Notes: generated from the letters alone by a model not told the origin. DNA of 43,062 nt from Variovorax sp. CAN15 (GCF_030462475.1 NZ_JASMRZ010000027.1:1-43062), one strand, 5' to 3'. Positions 1-9,254 are shown, counted from the first letter of the stretch. Program-made: numbers and translations.

Positions 1-459
1 CTGGCCGTTGACCTCGCACCCGACGGCATTCCGGGCCAGATGCTGGCCGAAGCGCTGGAGCCGATCAACACCCGGCTGCAGCAGAGCGCGGTCGATGCGG
101 AGTGGCTGCGTGTAGGCATCGATGCCGACATGTCCATCACCTGCATGACGCCCAGCGGCGGCGCGCGGCCGTACGCGCTGCTGAGCGAGTCCGAGCGCTG
201 GCGCGTCGATGCCATGGTGGCCGAGGCCATCAGCTTCCAGTCCGGCGTAAAGCTGCTGGTGCTTGACCGCTTCGACGTGCTCGACGCCCAGGGCCGCGGC
301 GACCTGCTGGCCTGGCTCGATGTCCTCGCCCAGAACGGCGAGATCGAAACCGCCCTCCTCTTCGGCACGCTGAAGGCTCTGCCCTCAGATCTGCCGGCCA
401 CCGTCGCCGCGGAGTGGATCAACAACGGCCACGTCGGCCAGCTCAAGGAAGCAGCATGA
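1..459 (+). CDS. C-terminal part of a phage/element-borne ATPase
   Basis: This is the end of a gene that enters from the left edge; 152 codons are visible and there is no start. Residues 60-65 of the fragment (LLSESE) look like a degenerate ABC/SMC-type signature. Residues 85-95 (LLVLDRFDVLD) fit a Walker B strand followed by a D-loop. That order is what the C-terminal half of a RecF/SMC/SbcC-like or AAA_23-type ATPase shows. The stop overlaps the start of the exonuclease gene (ATGA), so the two are probably translationally coupled and may act together on DNA ends, as SbcC-like ATPases do with nucleases. Without the Walker A half the subfamily cannot be fixed. Confidence 0.7.
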   Translation: MAVDLAPDGIPGQMLAEALEPINTRLQQSAVDAEWLRVGIDADMSITCMTPSGGARPYALLSESERWRVDAMVAEAISFQSGVKLLVLDRFDVLDAQGRGDLLAWLDVLAQNGEIETALLFGTLKALPSDLPATVAAEWINNGHVGQLKEAA

Positions 460-1073
460 AACTCGCCCTCTTCTACGACTTCGAAACCCAGTCGCTCCCG
501 CTCTTCAAGGAGCCGAGCGAGCACCCCGACCAGCCGCACTTCGTGCAGGTCGGCGCCGAACTGGTCGACCTGGAGACGCGGCGCGTCTTCAGCACGCTCG
601 ACGTCGTCGTGAAGCCCGATGGCTGGACGATTCCCGAGGACACCGCCGCCATCCACGGCATCACCACCGAGATGGCGCTGGACGTCGGCATCCCCGAGCA
701 CCTCGCGCTGCGCATGCTGCTCGCGATGTGGCGCCGCGCCGCTGTCCGCATCGGCCACAACGAAAGCTTCGACGCCCGGATCGCGCGCATCGCCTGCATG
801 CGCTTCCTGGACGAGGCCACGGCCGACGACTGGAAGGCCGGCAGCGCGGAATGCACGCAGCTGATCAGCACGCCGATCCTGAAGCTGCCGCCCACGGACA
901 AGATGAAGCGCGCCGGCTTCTTCAAGCACAAGAGCGCCAACCTGGGCGAGGCCTACGAGTTCTTCACCGGCAAGAAGCTCGAAGGAGCCCACAGCGCCAT
1001 CGTCGACGTCCGGGCCTGCCAGGAGGTCTACTTCGCCGCCACGGGGCCGGCAACCGAACTGATCGCGGCCTGA
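456..1073 (+). CDS. DEDDh 3'-5' exonuclease (DnaQ/RNase T fold)
   Basis: A 205-residue protein with the full active-site set of the DEDDh superfamily: D8 and E10 in FYDFETQ, D106 in GHNESFDARI, and H179 with D184 in AHSAIVD. The IHGIT segment near residue 67 is also typical of DnaQ-like proofreading exonucleases. Such enzymes remove nucleotides from 3' ends using two metal ions. I chose the ATG at 456 because it overlaps the upstream stop by 4 bp; a longer reading from 414 would run through the upstream gene and precede the conserved fold. With the ATPase before it and an SSB-tip-like protein after it, it looks like part of a phage-type recombination or repair cassette. The fold is secure; the substrate (DNA or RNA) is inferred. 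Confidence 0.88.
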   Translation: MKLALFYDFETQSLPLFKEPSEHPDQPHFVQVGAELVDLETRRVFSTLDVVVKPDGWTIPEDTAAIHGITTEMALDVGIPEHLALRMLLAMWRRAAVRIGHNESFDARIARIACMRFLDEATADDWKAGSAECTQLISTPILKLPPTDKMKRAGFFKHKSANLGEAYEFFTGKKLEGAHSAIVDVRACQEVYFAATGPATELIAA

Positions 1074-1074
1074 C

Positions 1075-1311
1075 ATGGACAACCTCGAGTTCTGGCTGGT
1101 GTGGAGCCCGCACGGCCACCGACCACCCTCACGACAGCACCTGAGCGCTGAAAGTGCGGGCGACGAAGCCGAACGCCTCGCGGCCGCAAACCCCGGCAAC
1201 TACTTCTACGTGCTGCACGCCGTCGAAGTCCGCCGCACGGCCAACGCTCCCGTCGAGAGCCTCGTGCTCGCCAAGCGCGAGCCGTCCGACGACGACGAAC
1301 TGCCGTTCTGA
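1075..1311 (+). CDS. Small protein with an SSB-like C-terminal tip
   Basis: A 78-residue protein that starts one base after the exonuclease stop. The N-terminal 60 residues (FWLVWSPHG start, then an alanine/glutamate-rich helix and a YVLHAVEV strand) match nothing I can name. The last residues are SDDDELPF. That closely resembles the acidic Asp-Asp-Asp-x-Pro-Phe tip by which bacterial SSB recruits exonuclease I, RecO, PriA and others. An element-encoded protein carrying this peptide next to an exonuclease could recruit or compete for SSB partners; this is inference. The ORF has an in-frame ATG, tight spacing and codon use like its neighbours. Confidence 0.75.
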   Translation: MDNLEFWLVWSPHGHRPPSRQHLSAESAGDEAERLAAANPGNYFYVLHAVEVRRTANAPVESLVLAKREPSDDDELPF

Positions 1312-1429
1312 CAACCCTTTTTGGGCGACACAAGCCGGCCGGGCTCCCTCCCTCCTCCAGACCACGTTTTCCCTGCCGGCCCGCGCAAGCGGCGCCTTCT
1401 TTCTTTTCTTCAACCACAGGAGCTACTCC

Positions 1430-2164
1430 ATGTTTTCTCTCCCCGAGTTCACGAAGGTCAAGGTGCTCGATGTCCACCTGCTGAGCCAGAAGAACCGGCC
1501 GCCGGGCGCGAACCCGGGCGTGCGCCTCAACGTGCAGGCCGACCTTCCGAACTACGCGCTCGCAGCGTTCGATCCCGCGCTGCGCACCGCCCTGTTCACG
1601 AAGACCGAGGCTGCGGGCGGCAGCGCCAAGGACAAGCGCCAGACCTTGCCGGGAGTCGAGGAAATCAGCGATCTCCCGCACCTGACCTCCATGGCGCGCC
1701 ACATCAAGAAGGTGCCGTGGACCGAGAAGCTAACGGGCTACACCGGCGAGATCGATCACGGCGTCGGCGGCAAGTCGAACCTCCCGATCACGGATGCATC
1801 GCTCGAGAACTGGCGCTTCCAGGCCAAGCAGGGCGGCACCGTGGCGACCTGGTGGAGCATCGAGATGGTCGACGTGCCGAAGCTGGTGCTGGCCGAGCTC
1901 GCCATGCTCAAGAGCCGCGAGGTGCCGCTGAAGCTGCTGGAGCCAGAGGTCCGCCAGCAGCAGCTCGACGACGGCGAAGAGCAGCGCCAAGGCGCCGCGC
2001 CGCCGGCAAGCGCACCTACCGCCCAGAAGCAAGGCGACGGCGAAGGTGCATGGCCGTTCCCGAACGACCCGCCCGGCAGCACCGCAGCAGCGCCGGCGAG
2101 CCGCCGCAAGGCCAACACCGCAAAGACCGCGGAAGAGGTCTTCGCGGAAGAGTCGAAGGCCTGA
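1430..2164 (+). CDS. Phage-like protein of unknown function
   Basis: A 244-residue protein. The ATG at 1430 is preceded by a good ribosome binding site (AGGAG at about 1418), which decides this start over in-frame codons further upstream. Residues 1-170 look like a compact mixed alpha/beta domain. The last 70 residues are low complexity: Gln/Glu-rich, then Pro/Ala/Lys-rich, ending VFAEESKA, probably disordered. I do not recognise the family. Its place between a nuclease/SSB-tip cluster and a DNA methyltransferase suggests a DNA-binding or annealing role, but no motif proves it. The 118 bp in front of it hold no gene; they contain a pyrimidine-rich stretch. Confidence 0.75.
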   Translation: MFSLPEFTKVKVLDVHLLSQKNRPPGANPGVRLNVQADLPNYALAAFDPALRTALFTKTEAAGGSAKDKRQTLPGVEEISDLPHLTSMARHIKKVPWTEKLTGYTGEIDHGVGGKSNLPITDASLENWRFQAKQGGTVATWWSIEMVDVPKLVLAELAMLKSREVPLKLLEPEVRQQQLDDGEEQRQGAAPPASAPTAQKQGDGEGAWPFPNDPPGSTAAAPASRRKANTAKTAEEVFAEESKA

Positions 2165-2170
2165 GACCCG

Positions 2171-2338
2171 ATGGACTTCGAGATCCTCACCATTGAGAAG
2201 ATCCAGGGCGCCTTCGAGCGCGCCCTGGAGCTGAGTTCAGATCGGGAACTGGCCATGCGCGCCGCCGCACAGTCGCTCAACATCCCGGTCGAGTCCGTGC
2301 GCGACGCCCTGGCCATCAGCGAGGGCACGCCGGCATGA
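2171..2338 (+). CDS. Small HTH-like hypothetical protein (55 aa)
   Basis: A 55-codon reading frame starting MDFEILTIEKIQGA and ending EGTPA. It begins 6 bp after the preceding stop, and its own stop overlaps the methyltransferase start (ATGA at 2335-2338). The spacing and overlap are the main evidence that it is translated. The middle part, RELAMRAAAQSLNIPVESVRDAL, when split into its helices, has the size and pattern of a small helix-turn-helix segment. It could be a small regulator or accessory protein of the methyltransferase; the function is unknown. Confidence 0.6.
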   Translation: MDFEILTIEKIQGAFERALELSSDRELAMRAAAQSLNIPVESVRDALAISEGTPA

Positions 2339-4569
2339 AGCGTGACGACTTCACCATGCGGCTCGACCTCGGGCACGAGTTGATCATTGACAACTTCGCC
2401 GGGGGCGGCGGCACGTCGACGGGCCTCCAAGCTGCATTCGGGCGTCCGGTGGACATCGCGATCAACCACGATCCCGAGGCGCTGGCAATGCACGCCATCA
2501 ACCACCCGCACACCCGGCACCTGCTGGAAAGCGTGTGGGAGGTAAACCCCATCGAGGTGACCGGCAATCAGCCGGTGGCGCTGGTGTGGCTGTCGCCCGA
2601 CTGCAAGCATTTCAGCAAGGCCAAGGGCGGCACGCCCGTGGCGAAGCACATCCGCGGCCTGGCATGGGTCGGCATGCGCTGGGTCGCGCTGACGAAGCCG
2701 CGCGTGCTGATGCTGGAGAACGTCGAAGAATTCACGACGTGGGGCCCGCTGCTGGTGGGCGCCGACGGCACCGCCCGGCCTGACCCGGCGCGCAAGGGCA
2801 AGACCTTCGAGAGCTTCGTGCGGCAGCTGCGCGGCCACGGCTACAACGTCGAATGGCGCGAGCTGCGGGCGTGCGACCAAGGCGCGCCAACGATCCGCAA
2901 GCGCCTGTTCCTCGTGGCGCGCCGCGACGGCCTGCCCATCGTCTGGCCCGACGCCACCCATGGCGACCCTACCAGCGCGGCAGTGCTTGCCGGCAAGCAG
3001 CTGCCCTGGCGCTCGGCCGCCGAATGCATCGATTTCAGCCTGCCAGCGCGCAGCGTGTTCGGCCGCGAGCGCCCGCTGGCGGCCAACACCATGCGCCGCG
3101 TGGCGAAGGGCCTGTGGCGGCACGTGCTGGCCAGCCCGAAGCCCTTCATCGTGGGCGTGGGCGGCCGCATGGGCCAGTCGCCCTCGCGCTCGGTCGGCGC
3201 GCCGCTGCAGACCATCACCTCGAAGGCCGACTCGTGCGTAGCGCAGCCAGTGCTGGCGCCCTTCGTCGCGAACACCGCGAACGGTCAGACGACCGGCCGC
3301 GGGCCGAACGCCTGGAGCGCCGACCAGCCGCTTCGCACGGTCACATCCTCCAATGGCTTTGCGGCCGTCGGGCCCGTGCTGGCGCCATTGCAGGGCGCGG
3401 ACCCGATCTTTCCGACACCGCCTGCCACCCCCGAGCGGCCCCACGAGTACCGCTGCAACAACTGCGGCAACACCTTCCCCAGCTATCGCGAGGGCGATGC
3501 GGGCATACCCGGCGCATGCCCGACATGTGGCAACGAGGCGGGCATCTTCCCGCTCGACGCGGCGGCCGCGCCCTTCCTGACCGAGCACGCTAACGCCAGC
3601 AACCAACGCACGATGGCTGCCGACGAGCCGCCGCGCACTATCTGCGCGCAGGTCAAGGGCGGGCACTTCTCGGTGGTCGCGCCGACGCTGGCGCCGTTGC
3701 GCGGCACGGAGGAAAGCCACCTGCAGGGCGACGACATCGAGCAGCCGCTGTCGACCATCTCCGCGGGCGGCACGCACCACGCGCTGGCGAGCGCCAACCT
3801 GGTGACCATCGGCTACGGCGAGCGCGCTGGGCAGGAGCCGCGCGCGCTCGACATCACCCGCCCGCTGGGCACCGTGGTGGCCGGTGGCGTCAAGCACGCG
3901 GTTGTCGAAGGCGCGTTCATAACGAAGTTCCGCGCCAACAGCGTGGGCCACGACATTCAGGAGCCGCTGCACACCGTCACGGCAAACAGCTTCATCAAGC
4001 GCCCTGGCGGCAGCGTGCCGCTGGGCATCGTGGCTGCGCACCTGGTCGATGCCGGGCACGGCGAAGGCAAGGACGGCGGAAAGCGCTTCAGCCATGGCGT
4101 GCGCAGCGTCGAGCGGCCGCTCAACACGGTGACAGCCAGCGGGGCCACCAGCGCCGTGGCCGCGGTGCACCTGACGCACCTCACACACCACGGCGAGCGC
4201 GCGGGCAACGACCCGGCGGAGCCGCTGCGCACCATCACCGGCGCGCACCGCGGCGAGCAGGCGCTGGTGTCCGCGTGCATCGAGCAGGCCTACGGCGGCT
4301 TCTACGAGGACAACCCCGGGCGCGCGGCGGACGACCCGCTCTCGACCATCACGTCGAAGGGCTCCAACCAGCGCCTAATCACCGCCTACTGCGTGAAGTA
4401 CTACAGCAGCGGCGGCCAGTGGCAGGGCCTGGCAGAGCCCATGCACACGCTACCCACGAAGGGCCGCATGGGGCTGGTGTGTCCGCGCCGAAGTAGAACT
4501 GAGCCACCGCGCCGCTTGAATCGTGAGCCAGGGGTGGAAGCCGACGCAGCAATGGTCGACTGTGGATAA
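2335..4569 (+). pseudogene. DNA (cytosine-5) methyltransferase with PLxTIT repeats, 3' end cut by IS21
   Basis: Residues 1-200 form the catalytic half of a C5-cytosine methyltransferase: SAM-binding motif I FAGGGGTSTGL (21-31), ENV of motif VI (128-130), and an APTIRKRLF segment like motif VIII. The catalytic-loop position reads SPDCKHFS (Cys90) instead of the usual PCQ, a variant I recall from phage-type enzymes. From about residue 285 to 710 there are about ten units built around (E/Q)PLxT(I/V)T, with a four-cysteine zinc ribbon (CNNCGN...CPTCGN, nt 3453-3535) between units 2 and 3. After GRMGLV the frame enters the IS21 end and picks up about 30 unrelated residues. The conserved C-terminal motifs IX/X are therefore missing, and the product is probably inactive. 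Confidence 0.85.
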
Positions 4570-4672
4570 GTGTATGTCTTGCCTTGTTCTGTGACCTCCT
4601 TTCGCTTCTTGTGATCGAACTCATAAGGCGCGAAGGGCGTAGCCCGTAGCGCCTTGCTACGAGCAGTAGTCG

Positions 4673-5482
4673 TCAATCGGTGGCGTCGGTTGGATCGGCC
4701 TTGGCGCCTGTCTTGCGGGTCTGCTCCCTGGCCTTGATGCGCTTCTTCGCAGTGGCGCTGCTGTGCAGGAAGCGATGGCTCTCGTTGCCCGTCTCCACGA
4801 TGTGGCAGTGGTGCGTGAGGCGGTCGAGCAAGGCGGTTGTCATCTTCGCGTCGCCGAACACCGTCGACCATTCGGCGAAGTCCAGGTTGGTGGTGATCAC
4901 CACGCTGGTGTGCTCGTACAGCTTGGACAGCAGGTGGAACAGCAGCGCGCCGCCGGCCTGGCTGAACGGCAGGTAGCCCAGTTCGTCCAGGATCACCAGA
5001 TCCATTCGCAGCAGGCTCAGCGCGATACGCCCGGCCTTGCCCTGGGCCTTCTCTTGCTCCAGTGCATTGACCAGATCGACCGTCGAGTAGAACCGCACGC
5101 GCTTGCCGTGGCGCACGATGCCCGACACGCCCAGAGCCGTTGCCAGATGGGTCTTGCCTGTGCCTGGACCACCGACCAAGACCACGTTGTGCGCGGCCTC
5201 GGTGAACTCCAGCATCGCGAGCTGGTGGACCAGCTTCTGGTCGATCACCGACGCGTCGAAGTCGAAGCCGGCCAGATCCCGGTGCACGGGGAAGCGCGCC
5301 GAGTTCATCTGGTGCTGGACCGAACGCATCGAACGGTCTGTGGTCTCCGCCTGCAGCAGGTGCTCGACCAGCCAGCGCGAGGCATCCAAGCCGGACGCGG
5401 CACCTTGCTCCGCCAGATCGCACCAGGCACTGGCCATACCGTGCAGGCGCAACGCCTTGAGTTCGACTGTCACGTCACGCAT
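4673..5482 (-). CDS. istB: IS21 helper ATPase IstB
   Basis: A 269-residue AAA+ ATPase with Walker A GGPGTGKT (104-111), Walker [10 protein letters not shown] (162-170) and the [11 protein letters not shown] sensor segment. IstB forms oligomers on DNA and helps the IstA transposase choose the target and assemble. The start at 5482 (MRDVTVEL) follows an AGGAGG ribosome binding site and overlaps the end of istA by 8 bp, the usual coupling in this family. A longer N-terminal reading exists but lies inside istA. The C-terminus is Lys/Arg-rich. The gene looks intact. Confidence 0.93.
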   Translation of the reverse strand: MRDVTVELKALRLHGMASAWCDLAEQGAASGLDASRWLVEHLLQAETTDRSMRSVQHQMNSARFPVHRDLAGFDFDASVIDQKLVHQLAMLEFTEAAHNVVLVGGPGTGKTHLATALGVSGIVRHGKRVRFYSTVDLVNALEQEKAQGKAGRIALSLLRMDLVILDELGYLPFSQAGGALLFHLLSKLYEHTSVVITTNLDFAEWSTVFGDAKMTTALLDRLTHHCHIVETGNESHRFLHSSATAKKRIKAREQTRKTGAKADPTDATD

Positions 5483-6995
5483 GGTCCACCTCCTGTCCAC
5501 GCAAGCCGTCGTAGCGGGCCGTGTTGGCCAGCGGTGGCGTGACGATCTGCAGCGCCGTCTGCGCACTCTGCGGTGCTGCCGGTGCGGTGAGCCGCCCGAG
5601 CACATTGACGACGTGCTCCACGCTGACACGGCCCGATGGCGGACCACTCTCCAGCGCCAGCTCGACCGCCACGATCACCGCATCCAGCCCCGCCGTCGGC
5701 ACGATGGCCAACACCTGGGCCATCACGCGATCTCCACCGGCCTGGCGCAGCAGGCCGCGGCGCAGTTGCTGCAGCGCTTCGGGCATGTCCGCGAAGGGCG
5801 CACCGTTCCTCAATGCACCAGGCTTGCGCTGGATGAGCGGAATGTAGTGCTGCCAGTCGTAGCGGGTGCCGCCAGAGGCGCTCAGGCGCTCGTGGCGCGC
5901 CACTGCCGCGTCTTCTGCGACCACCACGACGTTGCCCGGGTACAGCCGCGTGCTGACCATCTGCCCAGCCAGCTCGCAGGGCACCGAGTAGCGATTGCGT
6001 GCCACCGACACCAGGCAGGTGCTCGACACCCGCGCTGGCTTCTCTACGTAGCCATCGAAGGGCTCAGGCATGGGCATCAGGTGGGGACGCTCGTGCTCGA
6101 GCATCTCGGCCACGCTGAACTGGCTGTGCTCGGGGTGGCGCACCTCGTTCCACAGCGCTCGGCATCGCTCGCCCAGCCAGGCGTTGAGTTCGACGAAGGA
6201 GCCGAAGCGGCGCCGGCCCGCCTCGATCCAGATGCGCCGACGGCTGTCCTGCACGTTCTTCTCCACACGCCCCTTCTCCCAGCCCGAGGCCACGTTGCAG
6301 AAGTCGGGGTCGTACAGGTAGTGCGCGCACATCACTGCGAAGCGGGCATTGACGGTGCGGCCCTTGCCCTTGTGAACCTTGTCCACTGCGGTGCGCATGT
6401 TGTCGTAGATCCCACGGCGCGCCACACCGCCCAGCGCTGCGAACGATCTTGTGTGGGCGTCGAACAGCATCTCGTGGCCTTGGCTCGGGTAGGCCACCAG
6501 CCAGAACGCACGGCTCGCACACAGCTTCAGGTGCGACACCTGCATGCGGTAGTAGATGCCGCCGACGACCAGGCCTTCTTCGCTCCAATCGAATTGGAAG
6601 GCCTCGCCGAGCTCGAAGGTCAGTGGAACGAACGCGGTGACGTTGACCGCCTGTCCCTCGCCCTGGCGCCAGGCTCGAACGAAGTCAGTGACGGCCGAGT
6701 AACCGCCGTCGTAGCCCGCCGCCTTGATCTCGGCGTGCAGCGCACGTGCTGTGCGCCGCTCATGCTTGGGCCGTCGCGCATCGGCCGTCAATGCCCGCTT
6801 CAGCGCTTCCTCAAACGGGCTGAGCTTGTTGGGGCGGGGATCGCGCCGGTACTTCGGCGCCTCCTTCACCGGCGCGCGCAGCCACTTGGAAACCGTGTTG
6901 CGCGACAGTCCCGTCCTGCGCGCTATCTCGCGCTCCGACAGCTTGTCCCTCGCGTGCAGCCGTCGGATCTTGCCAATCATGTCCATGGTGATCAC
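5475..6995 (-). CDS. istA: IS21 transposase IstA
   Basis: A 506-residue transposase. The N-terminal region (residues 5-40, with [19 protein letters not shown]) is a helix-turn-helix that binds the element ends. The DDE catalytic triad is visible: D136 in FQFDWSE, D198 in IYDNMRTAV and E245 in [11 protein letters not shown]. The C-terminal Mu-like beta-barrel region includes [11 protein letters not shown]. Length and motif spacing are normal for IS21. It reads without frameshifts, so this copy may still be mobile or moved recently. It precedes istB with an 8-bp overlap. Confidence 0.94.
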   Translation of the reverse strand: MITMDMIGKIRRLHARDKLSEREIARRTGLSRNTVSKWLRAPVKEAPKYRRDPRPNKLSPFEEALKRALTADARRPKHERRTARALHAEIKAAGYDGGYSAVTDFVRAWRQGEGQAVNVTAFVPLTFELGEAFQFDWSEEGLVVGGIYYRMQVSHLKLCASRAFWLVAYPSQGHEMLFDAHTRSFAALGGVARRGIYDNMRTAVDKVHKGKGRTVNARFAVMCAHYLYDPDFCNVASGWEKGRVEKNVQDSRRRIWIEAGRRRFGSFVELNAWLGERCRALWNEVRHPEHSQFSVAEMLEHERPHLMPMPEPFDGYVEKPARVSSTCLVSVARNRYSVPCELAGQMVSTRLYPGNVVVVAEDAAVARHERLSASGGTRYDWQHYIPLIQRKPGALRNGAPFADMPEALQQLRRGLLRQAGGDRVMAQVLAIVPTAGLDAVIVAVELALESGPPSGRVSVEHVVNVLGRLTAPAAPQSAQTALQIVTPPLANTARYDGLRGQEVDHA

Positions 6996-7033
6996 TCCTC
7001 GAACCCCGCTGCTTAAATAAACAGCAGGGTAGG

Positions 7034-7345
7034 TTGAACACCTGGCTCACTTTTACTTCGGCACTACCTGCAAAACTGGCTCAGTTTCCGGTCGGCGCCA
7101 ACACGCTGGGCGACCCCAGAAAGGCGAAATTGGCCTATCGGTGGGTCCTGGAGGTTGGACGTCTTTGCGAAGCTGCGGTCACTTCTTTGAATCAGGGAGG
7201 GAGGTCAATCGACCAGGACCTGTTCCAGGGAAACTGGGATGAGCCCGTTGCGATTCGAGATCTGCGTTCGGTGCTGAAGAACCTTTTTTCAATGATCCAC
7301 GAGGAGCGCGAGAAGGAGCGGGCCAATCGGTTCTTTGAAAGATAG
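7034..7345 (+). pseudogene. 3' fragment of an unknown gene fused to the IS21 right end
   Basis: The open frame of 103 codons begins inside the right inverted repeat of the IS21 element. Its first 23 or so residues are therefore IS-derived. The remainder, from about 7104 (LGDPRKAKLAYRWVL onward, ending ERANRFFER), is a charged, mostly helical stretch that I do not recognise. It does not resemble motifs IX/X of a cytosine methyltransferase, so it is not the other half of the gene on the left of the IS. Most likely it is the C-terminus of a different gene whose 5' part was lost in the rearrangement that placed the IS here. A translated fusion is possible but unproven. Confidence 0.45.
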
Positions 7346-7398
7346 GTCACAGGCATAGAGGTGGAGGCGGTGCTCCTGCCGCCCGAGTTTCTGCGGTT

Positions 7399-7836
7399 CT
7401 ATTGCGTGGACAGGCGCTCCGCGATTTCGCGTGCGCCCAGGCTTCGCACCGCCGCGAGACTTTCGAGTTGCGTCGCTCGCGGACGTGCTTTACCTTGCTC
7501 CCAGTGGTAGATGGTCTGCCCCGAGACACCCACCAGTTGCCCATAGCTTGCGGCGGACAGTTCAAGCTTTGAACGGTGTGCCACCAACCTCGTCGCACTG
7601 AATCGGCGCTTCGTGCCGGCTTCTTCATCCTCCAAACTTTTGACTGTGTCGGAGCGCGTCGCGCCCTTCGCAACACGACGAAGTTCTTTCTCCAGGGCGC
7701 TTACCTGGCGGCGCAGTTCGGCGATCGAGGCGCGATGTGCGACCGAGGCTTTTTTGAGCGTTTCGATTTCAGCTCGTACTTCCTTGCGGGCGACGCGAGA
7801 GATTTCGGATTTGAGGATAGAGGCGATATTTGGCAT
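7399..7836 (-). CDS. Coiled-coil / HTH (Xre-type) regulator
   Basis: A protein of 145 residues counted from MPNIASILK. I prefer that start because this N-terminus looks like the conserved beginning of the family; an in-frame ATG at 7857 with AAGGCGG upstream would add 7 residues. Residues 5-55 are highly charged (ISRVARKEVRAEIETLKK) and likely form a coiled coil. The C-terminal 55 residues contain a helix-turn-helix of the Cro/CI type (YGQLVGVSGQTIYHWEQGK). The protein probably dimerises through the coiled coil and binds DNA. It is the outermost gene of the minus-strand element cluster and could regulate the element; the target is unknown. Confidence 0.72.
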   Translation of the reverse strand: MPNIASILKSEISRVARKEVRAEIETLKKASVAHRASIAELRRQVSALEKELRRVAKGATRSDTVKSLEDEEAGTKRRFSATRLVAHRSKLELSAASYGQLVGVSGQTIYHWEQGKARPRATQLESLAAVRSLGAREIAERLSTQ

Positions 7837-7969
7837 GAAGGGATTGTGTCGTTGCATTGCCGCCTTGCCAGCAGGCGGATTTCCTTAGAGTGAACGCTTC
7901 TGCGCACACATGATTCCCGCGGAAAGCTCCCGCCACCGCGCTGTCGGGCGATTGTGCATCGTCTTGGGG

Positions 7970-9247
7970 TCAGTAACTCACTGACGGCTGAGACGGTTCA
8001 CTCGGCCTCCAGATCGGGAAGAAGCGCTTCTTCTTCTCGGAAAACATGTGCGTCAACAGTTCTCGCTGCAGCGGTAGCAGTTTCTCAGGACGGCCACCCT
8101 TTTTCGGGTCCTTTGCCTTAGGCCAGCCTCCCTTGTTCAACAGGCGATCCTTCGTCCCTGTCTGGGCCTCGGCGTAGTAGCAACCCTTCCCGGCGTAGCG
8201 CGTCACCACGCTGCTCAGAATCTTGCGCTTGGCCAAGTCGTGTCGGTGAACCATCCCGACGCCTACCGCTTTGTGCTTGCCTTGCTTCGCGTCGAGATTG
8301 CAATTGTGGTAGCGACCGTTGTCACCCGTGATCTCCTTCAGCCAATTCAAACCGATCGCCGTTGCAATGCCAACGTCGTTTTGATGATCGTCACCGTTCA
8401 AGAACAGCGTGACGTGAAAGTGCCAGCCGGTCTCGATTCCGTATTCGGTGCCGATGATGTACCCGGCAATCGGCTGGGGCTTCTTCTTTGCATCTCGATC
8501 CTTCTGCGACTGAATCACCTTGGGAAGAACACGATTGAGGAACTTGATCAGTGTCTCGCGGTAGGCGCGTGCTTGGGTCCAGTCATGCGCCGGGGCAAAC
8601 CCTTCGATGAACATGCAATCGACTCGAATCACCAGGAGACGCGAGTGACGACGGAATTGAGCATCGGTGTAGCGCCGGATGCAGGTAAGGTTGCGCCGCA
8701 CCTTATCTTGATGAAGTTTGACTGTCTTGCGAAAGGCCGGCTCACGCGCTCCTGAGCGCAATGCCGCAAGCATTCGCTGTCGAGCTTCAGCGTACTGCTT
8801 GTGCTCCGCCTTGCTTAGTGCTTTGCCCAAGGCCCTCCAGTTAAACAGGCGCTCTCTGGCAGCGCACTGGATGAAGAGCTCGACGTAGGGGTGAAGGCGA
8901 TGCTTTGGAAGGTTCTCCTGCAGTTGTTGTGGTGTCAACCAGAGTGCACGTTGAACTCGCTGGTCTAGCTTTGATCCGAAGCGCTGAACGGGGGACTTGC
9001 TTGGTGCGCACTGAGAGGGCCCCTCTGCGAGCAGATCGCGGGTGAGGCCGACAATGTCTTCAATGTGCTTGGCCGTCTGAAAGCCAGACGGTATGCGAAG
9101 GCATTCCTTCCCATTGAAGGTATCGTGGTAGATCATGCTGATGCACAAGGCACGCTTGTCACTAAACGATGGTGACGAAGGCGGACAAGATGATGGTGTT
9201 GCTATGAAGTTGGTCATTTGGGTGAATGTCATAGTGGGAAAGTCCAC
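7970..9247 (-). CDS. YagK/YfjJ C-terminal-domain protein (inovirus Gp2-like)
   Basis: Up to 425 residues. The C-terminal two thirds fit the YagK_YfjJ_C (inovirus Gp2) family: a strand with a two-histidine motif in GWHFHVTLFLNG (near residue 275), followed by NWLKEITG and later RYAGKGCYYAEAQ. The H-x-H arrangement is reminiscent of HUH rolling-circle initiators, and the family is linked to filamentous phages and to CP4-type prophages, but its enzymatic role is not established here. The start is uncertain: 9247 is a GTG, ATGs lie at 9232, 9217 and 9136, and none has a clear ribosome binding site. The first 37 residues are Ser/Pro-rich and may not be translated. A repeat-rich, AT-richer region lies just upstream. 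Confidence 0.72.
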   Translation of the reverse strand: MDFPTMTFTQMTNFIATPSSCPPSSPSFSDKRALCISMIYHDTFNGKECLRIPSGFQTAKHIEDIVGLTRDLLAEGPSQCAPSKSPVQRFGSKLDQRVQRALWLTPQQLQENLPKHRLHPYVELFIQCAARERLFNWRALGKALSKAEHKQYAEARQRMLAALRSGAREPAFRKTVKLHQDKVRRNLTCIRRYTDAQFRRHSRLLVIRVDCMFIEGFAPAHDWTQARAYRETLIKFLNRVLPKVIQSQKDRDAKKKPQPIAGYIIGTEYGIETGWHFHVTLFLNGDDHQNDVGIATAIGLNWLKEITGDNGRYHNCNLDAKQGKHKAVGVGMVHRHDLAKRKILSSVVTRYAGKGCYYAEAQTGTKDRLLNKGGWPKAKDPKKGGRPEKLLPLQRELLTHMFSEKKKRFFPIWRPSEPSQPSVSY

Positions 9248-9254
9248 GCGTCTG

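Larger units (their letters stand above)
4480..7103. mobile_element. IS21-family insertion sequence, complete
   Basis: The element carries istA and istB on the minus strand between imperfect terminal inverted repeats. The left end starts TGTCCGCGCCGAAGTAGAAC. The right end, read inward on the minus strand, starts TGTTGGCGCCGACCGGAAAC, and both continue CTGAGCCA. Subterminal TGAGCCA copies (4500, 4524; inverted at 7043 and 7077) and a second GCCGAAGTA copy (inverted, 7054-7062) match the repeated transposase-binding sites typical of IS21 ends. The length, about 2.6 kb, and the TGT...ACA ends fit the family. I see no convincing target duplication: the left flank is the methyltransferase gene, while the right flank is a different coding sequence. 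Confidence 0.88.

Noticed and set aside
1756..4248. An 830-codon open frame on the minus strand opposite the methyltransferase
   Set aside because: It is the antisense shadow of a high-GC gene: Arg/Ala/His-rich, low complexity, no domain, and it spans two well-supported plus-strand genes.
4473..7109. GCTGG on both sides of the IS21 element as a target duplication
   Set aside because: The copies do not abut the aligned ends (4480 and 7103) symmetrically, and a 5-mer match in high-GC DNA is expected by chance.
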